A DNA stretch of 64,000 bases from JANNVK01 sp031430435 (GTDB lineage: Bacteria > Acidobacteriota > Blastocatellia > Pyrinomonadales > Pyrinomonadaceae): the NCBI GenBank assembly GCA_031430435.1, contig JANPBM010000051.1:1-64000 (forward strand), given 5' to 3'. Both the position numbers and the translations under genes were made by a program. Below the pieces are notes generated by a model. It did not search any database. It worked only from the letters and a program-made list of their open reading frames with translations, and was not told where the DNA came from. Below are positions 1-9,200 of the stretch, piece by piece; within the stretch, counting starts at the first letter, position 1; each line of letters begins with the position of its first letter.

Positions 1-138
1 AGAGATGCTGTGGAAAAAGATAAAGTATGATTGGCTTGGCTGGGAAGCCTATAGTTCATACAAAAACTTGTGCATAGAACTTGATAAAATTCTTTCCCGG
101 ATCGGTTCATTATATTACATTACTTTTGCTTAGGTGCT
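1..138 (+). mobile_element. IS630-family insertion sequence, 3' end only (cut by window start)
   Basis: The first 138 bases are identical, on the opposite strand, to the transposase end of the complete element at 34176-35225. The element ends in the same 24-bp terminal inverted repeat (115-138) and is followed by the TA at 139-140 expected as IS630 target duplication. The rest of the element lies to the left of the window. The identity shows that the two copies are recent or recombining. Confidence 0.9.
2..133 (+). CDS. IS630 transposase, C-terminal fragment (partial at window edge)
   Basis: Frame 2 reads through the last 43 residues of a DDE transposase and stops at TAG 131-133. It begins at the catalytic Glu region (E-M-L-W-K-K, the ExxW part of the NxxExxW motif) and continues to the C-terminal LYYITFA. 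The residues match the C-terminus of the transposase encoded at 34181-35192 exactly. The DDE transposase cuts and joins element ends at TA dinucleotides. Only the end of the gene is visible, so whether this copy carries the internal frame change seen in the other copy cannot be told. Confidence 0.88.
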   Translation, partial: EMLWKKIKYDWLGWEAYSSYKNLCIELDKILSRIGSLYYITFA

Positions 139-230
139 TAGTTTCGGACAATTACTCACTTTTGCACCTTTACTTGTTGCTCATAAAGCGGATGGTAAAA
201 AGTTTCGATTTTCATTTATCTGTTCTAATG

Positions 231-1553
231 TCATTCGAGAGAAATATATTTAGCATTCATCCAACCTTCCATTTCGGCTTCCAACCAGCCGAAAGTTTCG
301 TTTCTTTCCCAATTATTCCCTTTTCCGTTTCTATTTTTTTGGTCAAAACCATTTTCCAGCACTTTGATTTTGTACCAAGTAACAAATTCGTGGTCATCCG
401 CGTAAAATGATTCAACTTCTAAAATTTGTACTTTCGCATTCTCGTAATGAGTCCCAATTATCTCTGCATATTTATTCGACCTACTGCGAATATTAAGATT
501 TGTTGTCAAACGCCCTTTGCGTCCAATCAAAGACGTTGAAGAATTGTCCGGCTTTGGCGAATTTAACCGACCGGAATTACTTGATGTGTTTTTGTTATTT
601 GAATTATTTATGGAATTATTACTCAAAGGTACTGGTTTATTTAAGTTCAAAGCAATCACCCCGATGACGACGACAAAAGAAACTATCCCCAATCCTGTAA
701 AAATCAGCGGGGTATTCAACCCGGATGGTATTGGCTTGACATTGCTGATGTTGTCGTCAAATCCCGAAACTTGTGATTCGGGATCCGGCTCAGGTTTACT
801 TGCTTTCAAGGCTTGTCCGCATTTGCCGCAAAACCCGCCGGCGGATTTATTTGGCGAACCGCATTTGGGGCAAATTGATCCGAGAAGTTGAGTTTTCGGT
901 TCTGACGTGCCGGGCAAAATACCTGTATCAAGCGAGTTAATTTGCCCTCCGCATTTACCGCAAAACGCCCGATCTGCATTACCCCAATGCCCGCAATTCG
1001 CACATTGCGTTGAAACTTGCCGACGGTCGAGTTTCGTTGTCGTCCGGTCAGTCGGAAGATATTCGACCTGACTCGGCGGCACAGTTTGATTGAGTACCGA
1101 TTTTTGACAAAATGGGCAATCCCGACGATTTGTCAGTAATGTTCCTTCAATGTCCGGGCATATATGTCGGTGAATTTCTGCCCCGATAAATGATTTCAGA
1201 CAACCCGCACAAGTCGGTTCGATGCCGTTTAGATTGTTGATGCCGAAATTTTTGCCTTTTGTTTCTTCGTCTGAATCGTAACTGATAATTTTACATTCAT
1301 CGCACAAAAAACGTCTTGCCGTTTCTCGTTCACAATGCGGGCAAGCGTTTTTTATTTTACCGCCGACTTCTAAATCAGAGGGAGAAAATGTTTGACAATC
1401 GCAACAGTACGCCCAAAATTCACTTTTAGGGAAATTATTCGAGAGAGCGTGTTCACTAATTTCGCAAATAATCTGCGGGTTGGCTTCGACCTCGAAAGTG
1501 CTTCGATGTTGCGGGCAATAAATTTTAATTTGCCGATTGAGAGTTTCAATCAT
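231..1553 (-). CDS. Multi-zinc-ribbon membrane protein with SH3b-like outer domain
   Basis: This 440-residue protein has a cytoplasmic half packed with CxxC/CxxH knuckles: C-P-Q-H near residue 14, a CCDC, then CPHC, CDEC, CAGC, CPFC, CANC, CGKC, CPKC and CGKC. This implies several treble-clef or zinc-ribbon units. One membrane helix follows at about residues 280-305. After a low-complexity Asn/Ser linker comes a C-terminal domain that reads like an SH3b module (residues N-I-R-S-R-S after a Leu-Thr-Thr-Asn-Leu strand, ending W-M-N-A-K-Y-I). Its first 265 residues are clearly paralogous to the product of 3708-5054, but the outer domain differs. A strong Shine-Dalgarno GGAGG precedes the ATG. 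It is the last gene of the tubulin/actin-like operon. I infer a transmembrane adaptor that binds partners through zinc ribbons inside and cell wall outside; the function is unproven. Confidence 0.75.
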   Translation of the reverse strand: MIETLNRQIKIYCPQHRSTFEVEANPQIICEISEHALSNNFPKSEFWAYCCDCQTFSPSDLEVGGKIKNACPHCERETARRFLCDECKIISYDSDEETKGKNFGINNLNGIEPTCAGCLKSFIGAEIHRHICPDIEGTLLTNRRDCPFCQKSVLNQTVPPSQVEYLPTDRTTTKLDRRQVSTQCANCGHWGNADRAFCGKCGGQINSLDTGILPGTSEPKTQLLGSICPKCGSPNKSAGGFCGKCGQALKASKPEPDPESQVSGFDDNISNVKPIPSGLNTPLIFTGLGIVSFVVVIGVIALNLNKPVPLSNNSINNSNNKNTSSNSGRLNSPKPDNSSTSLIGRKGRLTTNLNIRSRSNKYAEIIGTHYENAKVQILEVESFYADDHEFVTWYKIKVLENGFDQKNRNGKGNNWERNETFGWLEAEMEGWMNAKYISLE

Positions 1554-1614
1554 TTTATTTTTTAACCTCCGATTTGTTCAATAATATGTCATCTATTTAC
1601 AAACTAACGTCCGC

Positions 1615-3483
1615 TTATCGGCTGTATCGGGCAACAAAAACAGGGCTTTTACGGTTGTCTGATTTGACTACGGTTACTTTCAGTTCGACACTTTTATTTG
1701 GCTCTATTTTGAGAACAAAAGGGTTTTGATAAAGATTTGACATTTGATTCGGGTTTGTCCCGTCAAGTGTATAGTATATTTTTCCGTTTGGAATCGGCGA
1801 AGCTAAGTCCACGCTTGCCTTTTCACTTATAGAAAATTTTTGATTCCTCAGCCCGACGGGTTTCGGGATTCGATAATTTACATTATTTTTATCGAGTTTA
1901 GGAAATTCTTTGTAAAGCCTTTTTGAAAAATCGACAAAATTTTTGCCCTGCTGCTTTGACCATAATACTTCTGCAAGGGCTAGAACACGCGGGAAAGTCA
2001 TATATTCGACATCCTCCGGAAGTTTCATAAATTCTGTCCAAACGCAACCCTGAGCGCCGATGATATAAACGGAATCATCGGCGTTAAGTTGCGGCGGAAC
2101 CGGATCGAATTTATAAACATCTTCCAAAGTTAGCCGGTCACCAAGCCCCAAAGGTTCAAAATTTGTATCGCCTTGCGGGTGGTCAAAGTATGTAAAAGTG
2201 GATGGTGTCATAATAACATTATGTTTGCCCCGGGCAGCTTGAACACCGGGATCAAACCCGTTCCACGACATAATGGTCGCACCAGGTCCAACGCCCTCTC
2301 CGAGAATCTCGTCCCAACCGATGATTTTCCTGTCCCGCGAATTTATAAAACTCTCGATTCTTCTGATAAACCAACTTTGAACTTCACTTTCAGTCTTCAA
2401 ATTTTCCCGCAACTTTAGTCCTCGGACAAAGGGTGATTCTTTCCAATGATCCGTCATTACTTCATCACCGCCAAGATGTATGAGAGGTGAATCCGGAAAT
2501 AGATCGATTACTTCGCTAAGAATATCTTCAATAAAAAGAAACGTCTGTTCGGTCGGACAAAAAACATCCGGAAAGCCTCCCCAAGTCGTTTGAACTTTGT
2601 ATTGATAATTATCTTTACAGCCGTATTTAGGGTATGCCGCCAATGCCGCAGAAGAATGTCCGGGCAAGTCGATTTCGGGGATTATTGTAATGTATTTTGC
2701 CTTTGCAAATGCGGCAATTTCGCGGATTTGTGCCTGTGTGTAATATCCTTGAACCGGAATTCCGTCGCCAATATACGGGCGATAATTCTTTCCAACGACA
2801 GTTTCTCGGCGTTTAGCCCCGATATCTGTCAATCGCGGATACTTTTTTATCTCGATCCGCCAGCCTTGATCGTCGGTCAGGTGCCAATGAAAATAACTGT
2901 ATTTATATTGTGCCAATAACCCGATATACTTTTTGACAAACTCGACGGGCATAAAGTATCTGGCGACATCAAGGTGCATTCCCCGATATGAGAAACGCGG
3001 GGCATCGGTAATTTCTGCCGCAGGTATAGAAATTTCACCCGAAGCATCAATCGGAATAATTTGAGCCAATGACTGAATTCCGTAAAATACTCCTCGCTCA
3101 GTTCCTTTTATTTGAATATACTGCGGCTCGATTTTTAAAGTATATCCTTCTGCCGAAATTACTCCGTTGTCGCTTTCCAAAATCGAAAGTGTGATTGAAT
3201 TCTCTACATCCGATTGGTCTGTAATCTCAAGCGTAAAAGCATAATAGTCAGTTAAAATTTCGTTGAGCGTAGTGGCTAATTTGATTTCGGAATCATTCTT
3301 AGCGATGATTTTTGTTTGCGAGTTTAATACAAATTGACCGCCAATCCGCGTAATTAAATTCGGTTTCGGGATTATATTAATCTCTCCGACAATTATTTCA
3401 GCCGGCTTTTCTTGTGGTTTATTCCACCAAGAGCAACCACTCAAAGCGACCGTGATGATAAATATTATGGCAAACTTTTTCAT
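1615..3483 (-). CDS. Family GH20 beta-N-acetylhexosaminidase, lipoprotein
   Basis: This 622-residue enzyme releases terminal N-acetylhexosamine from glycans such as chitin or peptidoglycan-derived fragments. The N-terminus is a lipoprotein signal with lipobox A-L-S-G-C (Cys17), so it should be membrane anchored outside the cytoplasm. A GH20b-type N-terminal domain covers about residues 35-150. The TIM barrel follows with R-Y-F-M-P, H-W-H-L-T-D-D-Q-G-W and the catalytic pair in H-L-G-G-D-E (Asp340-Glu341). In GH20 enzymes the Asp orients the substrate acetamido group and the Glu is the acid. The C-terminal 80 residues look like a chitobiase/beta-hexosaminidase C-terminal domain (Y-Y-T-L-D-G-T-N-P). 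It sits between the two zinc-ribbon paralogs, 61 bases upstream of the second, which ties the operon to the cell wall. Confidence 0.93.
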   Translation of the reverse strand: MKKFAIIFIITVALSGCSWWNKPQEKPAEIIVGEINIIPKPNLITRIGGQFVLNSQTKIIAKNDSEIKLATTLNEILTDYYAFTLEITDQSDVENSITLSILESDNGVISAEGYTLKIEPQYIQIKGTERGVFYGIQSLAQIIPIDASGEISIPAAEITDAPRFSYRGMHLDVARYFMPVEFVKKYIGLLAQYKYSYFHWHLTDDQGWRIEIKKYPRLTDIGAKRRETVVGKNYRPYIGDGIPVQGYYTQAQIREIAAFAKAKYITIIPEIDLPGHSSAALAAYPKYGCKDNYQYKVQTTWGGFPDVFCPTEQTFLFIEDILSEVIDLFPDSPLIHLGGDEVMTDHWKESPFVRGLKLRENLKTESEVQSWFIRRIESFINSRDRKIIGWDEILGEGVGPGATIMSWNGFDPGVQAARGKHNVIMTPSTFTYFDHPQGDTNFEPLGLGDRLTLEDVYKFDPVPPQLNADDSVYIIGAQGCVWTEFMKLPEDVEYMTFPRVLALAEVLWSKQQGKNFVDFSKRLYKEFPKLDKNNVNYRIPKPVGLRNQKFSISEKASVDLASPIPNGKIYYTLDGTNPNQMSNLYQNPFVLKIEPNKSVELKVTVVKSDNRKSPVFVARYSR

Positions 3484-3707
3484 ACAAAATTATCGACACA
3501 GAAAACTTGGGATAATATATCCTCAGTAGTTTAACCGGTTTTGCCGGAGGTGTTAAGGAATAAAGAATTTAAGTGAGTAAAGGCGTGAAGAAATTCTTGC
3601 CGGTTTTAAGCCGGAAAAAGTTTTCAACCCAAAACTTACTTGGTCATTCACACCCGCCTCCCGTCTTCCTTGATACCCGATAACTAACCTCATCAGTTAC
3701 GAAAATT

Positions 3708-5054
3708 TTATTCTTCGCTTAAAGAAAACGACGAACTTTGCCCGCCTTGAGGATTTGTCCAAGTACCGCTGATCGAACCATCGTTGTATATCTTTCCTTT
3801 GTAAATCCCTGATTTTATATTTCCGCCGTTTTCGTAACCCGTGAGCGTAAAATTACCGTTATTATCAATTGTCCCGAAGAGTGTATCGGTTTTACCGGTT
3901 GACGCTGTACCGTTCAAATTATTTCCATTCCGCGTGAGCGACATCGAAATCGAGAGGTTGTTTTTACCGATTGTTCCCGTATAATCAGTGCTGAATGAAG
4001 TTGAAAGATTCGAATTTGCGGCACCTGAATTAGTTGCCTTATTCGAGTTCGACTTTTGATTGCTGTTTGTATTCGCGCTCGGAAGTTTGTTTGTCGTAAC
4101 TATTGCCTGAATAATCACCAAAAGTATAATCCCGCCAAAAATTACGCCGATGACCGTCAAACAACCGATGGCTCCGCTTGCTTTTACCGGTATTATCGGC
4201 TTGACATTACCAACGGTGTCGTCAAATCCCAAAACTTGACCGTTAAATAACACACCGTCATTATTGCTGATAACTCCGTCGGGTGCAGTTTGCGGCAGAG
4301 TACGGGTTATTGCCGATTCGGGTTCCGGCTCAGGTTTATTTGCTTTCAAGGCTTGTCCGCATTTGCCGCAAAATACGCTGTCCGATTTGTTTGCCGTTCC
4401 GCAGGTCGGGCAAATCGAGCCGAGAAGTCGAGTTTTGGCAACCGCCGTACCTCGCTCCGCAATGATAACATCTTGATTCAACTGGAAGCCGCATTCACCG
4501 CAAAAGAAAATATCCGCCGTTACGGACTCTTTGCAGTTGGGGCATTTCAAGCTCGACAATTCCGATTCTGTTGTCTTTTCTGCCAATAATAAAGAAATCT
4601 TTTTGCAAAAAGGACAAGTTTGGCGTGAAGTCAGGAAAACGGCGTTGGTTTCTTCGCATTTGTGAAGAAGCAATTTGACTTCCGAAAAAACCGTCGAACA
4701 CCCCGGACAAGCCGGCTCAATTGTTTTTGGATCGGTGCTCACAGTAAAGATTTTGCCTTTTGTATCTTCACCCGAATCAAATGAAACAATTTTGCAACTG
4801 CCGCAAATAAAACGGTTGACAGTCAGGCGTTCACAATTTGTACAAGCTGTTTTGGCTTGACCGCCGACTTCTAAATCAGCCGGAAAAAAAGTTTGACAAT
4901 CACAACAGTATTCCCAAAATTCCGCGTTCGGAAAATCATTCGAGAGAGAATGCTCGCGGATTTCGCAGACGATTTTCGGGCTTTCCGCAACCTCGAAAGT
5001 AGTTTGATGCTGCGGACAATAAATTTTTAATTGTCGGGTGAGAGTTTTCTCCAT
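3708..5054 (-). CDS. Multi-zinc-ribbon membrane protein (paralog of 231-1553)
   Basis: This 448-residue protein has the same order of CxxC/CxxH knuckles as the downstream paralog (CPQH, CCDC, CTNC, CGSC, CPGC, CPFC, CPNC, CGEC, CPTC, CGKC). A Lys/Pro/Glu linker and a membrane helix at about residues 300-325 follow (G-V-I-F-G-G-I-I-L-L-V-I-I). The outer region is an Asn/Ser-rich stalk, then about 100 residues of beta-rich sequence with repeated G-T-I/G-N-N and a final G-T-W-T-N-P. There is no SH3b-like motif, so the extracellular module was exchanged while the cytoplasmic part was kept. It lies 47 bases after the coiled-coil gene. The start ATG has no strong Shine-Dalgarno, consistent with translation inside an operon. 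I do not recognise a characterised homolog. Confidence 0.72.
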   Translation of the reverse strand: MEKTLTRQLKIYCPQHQTTFEVAESPKIVCEIREHSLSNDFPNAEFWEYCCDCQTFFPADLEVGGQAKTACTNCERLTVNRFICGSCKIVSFDSGEDTKGKIFTVSTDPKTIEPACPGCSTVFSEVKLLLHKCEETNAVFLTSRQTCPFCKKISLLLAEKTTESELSSLKCPNCKESVTADIFFCGECGFQLNQDVIIAERGTAVAKTRLLGSICPTCGTANKSDSVFCGKCGQALKANKPEPEPESAITRTLPQTAPDGVISNNDGVLFNGQVLGFDDTVGNVKPIIPVKASGAIGCLTVIGVIFGGIILLVIIQAIVTTNKLPSANTNSNQKSNSNKATNSGAANSNLSTSFSTDYTGTIGKNNLSISMSLTRNGNNLNGTASTGKTDTLFGTIDNNGNFTLTGYENGGNIKSGIYKGKIYNDGSISGTWTNPQGGQSSSFSLSEE

Positions 5055-5101
5055 CGTTTTTATCCGAATCGGTCAAATATCATTCATCATTCATTTGCGG
5101 A

Positions 5102-6256
5102 TTACCTGACTTCTAATTCGCCCATTTTCTCTAGTTTCAAACCGCCTTGAACCCTTCTGACAATTGTCGGCGATTTAATCAAAATCGAACCGCTCGACGG
5201 GTTTTCAAAAGCGTAATAATGTTGATAATAATTCAGATATTCGCCCTTCGTATTAAACCGAGCTTGGTTCGGGACGGCATAAAATAAATTTTCGGACAAT
5301 TCGCTGTCTTTCACGATCAAAAACTCGTCGCCTTTGCCGGAATCGGGAATAAGCAAGCCGGCAATGACATCAGCCGATGCCGTCTTCGCAAACGCACGAA
5401 CCTCGTTCAGATACTCTTCCGCCGAAACGGGAAACTGCGGTTTGGCGTTGTAAGCAGAAATTTGTTCGCTGACTTGAATCGGTTGATACGGTTGCCCGCT
5501 TATTTTCGCTATTTGCACTTTCAGTTTTTGCAGTTCGGTACCAACTGTCCCGAATTGTTGGCTTTGTAATTTGATTGCTTTTTCCAATTCATCGACTCTT
5601 TTAGTAAGTTTCTGATTAACACTCTCAGTTTTACTGAAATTTTGTTTAATTTCTCCACGCTCTTGATTAATCTTTTTGCCTAAAAAGTGATAGGCAAGAA
5701 AACCGAGTCCGCCAAGAACGGCTAAACCGGCAACGCTTCCGACAGCATATAAAAGCAAAGTCCAAAAATTGTTGGATTCCGGTTCTATTGGCGTTGGTGT
5801 CGGGTTGCCGGATTTATTACTCGGCAAATTTTTTAATTCTTCTTGAGCCTTTGATAATTCTTCTTTTTGGCGTGTTATTTGACCTTTATAATCTAAAAAC
5901 TCTTTACAATCGGCAGACGGTTTTTTTTGGTCTTCATCTGAGCATTTTTTTCCGGCGTTCGTCAAACTTTTAGCTCCAATTTCGATGCTCTTATCTTCGA
6001 GATTTAAGATTTTCCGTATCGCATCTTCTTGTTTTTTTGTTAGCTCAGTATTTTCGCTATTTATTTTTTCAATGCGACTATTGATGCCTTTTCTTCTACT
6101 CTCTGTATCCGGTGCATCTGTATTATTTTCCTTCGTGCTTGAAGTGTTTGACTTTGGTGGTTCACTACCGCCAAAAGGTAACAGCCTACAACCGCCAAAG
6201 AGAACTGCAAAGCATAAAACTAAACATCCGAACGCTGATTTTTTTGATAATTTCAT
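5102..6256 (-). CDS. Coiled-coil membrane protein with lipobox-like N-terminus
   Basis: I place the start at ATG 6256, where GAGG sits 8-9 bases upstream, overlapping the TGA of the preceding gene; the GTG at 6271 is less likely. The product has 384 residues. The N-terminal hydrophobic segment ends L-F-G-G-C (Cys23), a lipobox. A heptad-like Glu/Lys-rich region follows at about 55-150, then a Pro/Thr linker, one membrane helix at about 165-190 (L-L-L-Y-A-V-G-S-V-A-G-L-A-V-L-G), a second coiled coil at about 200-250, and a C-terminal globular domain of about 130 residues. A lipid-anchored N-terminus plus an internal membrane helix would place the first coiled coil outside and the C-terminal domain inside. 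The tight coupling to the Hsp70-like gene suggests they act together. I recognise no family. Confidence 0.7.
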   Translation of the reverse strand: MKLSKKSAFGCLVLCFAVLFGGCRLLPFGGSEPPKSNTSSTKENNTDAPDTESRRKGINSRIEKINSENTELTKKQEDAIRKILNLEDKSIEIGAKSLTNAGKKCSDEDQKKPSADCKEFLDYKGQITRQKEELSKAQEELKNLPSNKSGNPTPTPIEPESNNFWTLLLYAVGSVAGLAVLGGLGFLAYHFLGKKINQERGEIKQNFSKTESVNQKLTKRVDELEKAIKLQSQQFGTVGTELQKLKVQIAKISGQPYQPIQVSEQISAYNAKPQFPVSAEEYLNEVRAFAKTASADVIAGLLIPDSGKGDEFLIVKDSELSENLFYAVPNQARFNTKGEYLNYYQHYYAFENPSSGSILIKSPTIVRRVQGGLKLEKMGELEVR

Positions 6257-6267
6257 CGGGTTAAACC

Positions 6268-9200
6268 TCACTTTTTATTGGTATATAGATTGCCGTTGGC
6301 TTCCGCCAGCGAGTCAAGAAAATCGCGGTTGGCGTTTGCCGGATAAAGCACCCGCGACAGAAAATAGTTAAACGGGGCGGAACTTATTCTTTCGCCATCG
6401 CCGTCCACAACCACGAGTTTTCCGCCTTCGACCGTCATTTTGGTAACGCACCCGATCAATTCGCCGTTCATTTGTTGCCATTTGTCGGCGGGCAGATTGT
6501 CTTTGCCGATACTGCTGGTATTGCCCAATCCCGTAAAGACTGCCAAATTTGCATCAATCGGACGGTTCAACTCTTCGGGATGTTTGAATCGCGCACTGTT
6601 GACTTCTCGCATATTGCCGAAAAGTTTGGTTAAAGCGGGAAAACTCCACCGCTCATTCCAACGAATTGTCTGCGGACCGGCATTGTTAATTTCCAGATTT
6701 TCGATGTTAATACCGGCATACGGCTCAGTATTACTCGGTGCAGAATCAGTTTCAACGGCTTGTAAGGCACCGAGCGCAACACTGTTTTTTGCCTCGCTTA
6801 AATTACGCTCATTCAAAAGTTCAACGCCGCTCAGATGAATTTTATCCAAAAAAGGCTTTTCTTCTTCGGTTACATTTCCCGTCAAATTCTCTTTTAGAAG
6901 CTGTAAAATATTGTTGGCTTCGATCTGCAAAAGCGATGATGAGCGTTTCCATTCGGCGAATAAAAGCAAACCCCAACCGTTGCCGCCGAGAACAAGTTTA
7001 ATCCCGTTAGTCAGCATCAATTTATTTTCTACCGCCGCCGCGCACGCCTGCAACAAAGCGTAGCCGAGTAAATGCGAGAAAAATAATTGACTGCGATAAC
7101 GCTGAAATGATTTTCCGCCCATTCCCTTTTGCAAAATCGATTCCTCGCGTTCACGGAAAGTGCGGTCGTCGAGTTCGCTGATTTGCACGGAATACAATGC
7201 GCCGAGTGGTAATTTCAACTGAATGTTTTTCGGGTCTTGTCCTAAAAGTTGCTTTAAATGTTCGCCGAAAGTTGCGCTTCCGGCGTATTCGGGGTCGTCC
7301 AAAGTTTTCTTGGCGATGTTAAAGAAAGTCCGTCCGGCAACTTTCAAACTGTCGAGAACCAAAAATTGATTTTCGTGCCGAATGGCAACATCCGCCGTGC
7401 CGCCGCCGATGTCCACAAAAACTTCCAACAATCCTTGCACACCGCCTTGCCGCAAAGATTTGGCAATCGCCGTGCTTTCGTCCATTTTCAGATATTCAAA
7501 CGTGTCTTCAAGATGACGTTCTTCGCCGTAACAAAAATGGCGAATTTGTCGAATTGCATCTTTGGCGCGATCGTGATAAGTCGTGCCGAAATCTTCGGAA
7601 AAGGCGAGCGGATAAGTAAAAACATATTTGTTCAATTTTGCCTTTTGACCAAAGAAAATTTCAGCGTGAGCATAAAACATCACCGTTTGTAAAAACAGCG
7701 AACGCCACGGAGTTCTTTGGTCGGCACTCCATTTCAAGTTTTCGTGAATCCGCCATTCACCTTCAAAAGCATTGGCAACCAAACCCGAACTCATATTTTT
7801 GTGAAGACACGGAATATCGGTTTTGAAAAGATGTTCGAGCAAAAGTTCGCCGGGTTCAACTGCCGGCAGATTTTCATCAGATTTGCGCGAAAGCAAAATC
7901 GTCGGGAAAAATCCTTTTTCACCTGCCCATTTACGCGGCATAAAACCCGGCTGTTCGCGCAACGGCGGCGTTCCCCACAGTGGCAAAGGCGAAAGCGTGA
8001 ACGCCAAGGTTTCTGATTTTGAACCCGCATTGACTGCCAGGCAAGTGTTGCTCGTCCCGAAATCCATTGCCAACACCGCTTTCTGGTCGGTATCCAAATC
8101 AAGATTGAAAAAATCGCCAAGGAATAAAACGCCGCGTTCTTTATCGGCGGCATCGGTAAAAAGCAACGCGCGCGGACGGTTTCGCGCACCGTCCGCGCGA
8201 TGCAAAACACTAACATATTCCGCTTCTTCGAGTTCAACCATCTGTCCTTGCCAGCCGCGTTCGTCAATCAAATGCCAACGCCCGCACGTTTCGCGGTTGC
8301 CTGTGCCATAAGCCGCGTAAATTTTCCATTGCGGCGAAACCTTCGGCGGATACATCGCCAGTGTGGTAATCGGAATGTTCGCTTGATTGATCGGTTTATT
8401 GCGCCAACGAATTTCTTTGTCGCATACAAAAAACGTCCAAGTAACATTCCCGTCTGCGTCAGGGTCGGCTCTGAGGTTTTTTACATCTGCCAAAACTTCG
8501 GGAAAATGCGTAAAAAATTCTGCCTTGACAGGTGCCAGACAAATTGCGCGGTCGCCTTGCCTCAAACTCGAATCTTGTAAATTAACTTCGTGTTTGAGGC
8601 TAATCGCAGCGGCAAAATTTTCGGCGGATTTCGGAATTTTGCACCAATACGGCTTATCAGTCAGGAACAAATTTTTGAGCATCTCAATCTCGTCCTGCTC
8701 GCCGAGTTCGCAAACATGAGTTTTTCCCGCGTATTTGACGGAAATTGCGCGATCGCTCGTTTTGCGGTAAAGCGTCGGCGACGGTAAATCCGCCGAAATT
8801 TTGTCGGTCAGTTTCGGTGATTGATAACTGAAATCAAAATCTGTCAGCAGATAATAAATCGTTCCGCCTTTCGCGTTCGGTTTTTGCAAAGGATATTCTT
8901 TTAGCAAAACTTTCGGGTCAACTTCGCGCTTGCCGATAGTTTCCCAACCTGCGGGATGCGGTGTGAGTGTAACTAATTCGCCGTAAAACACGCCAAGCCG
9001 TTGATTACCAAAAGTTTCAAGCCGGTTTTTCAGCTCCTTGCGCGACAAAATTCGGGTAATCGAGAGCAGGTGCCGTTGGAATCTTTGGCGGTCAATTTCG
9101 TCTTCGAGCAAGACTATAGATTTTTCCCACGACAATCGGTTGCCGTCCAAATACGGTTTCAAATTTTCGCTGTCTTTCCACGAATCGCGTCCGCGCGGCG

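Noticed and set aside
81..410. Open frame across the IS630 end
   Set aside because: It overlaps the transposase end and the opposite-strand zinc-ribbon gene and has no coding features.
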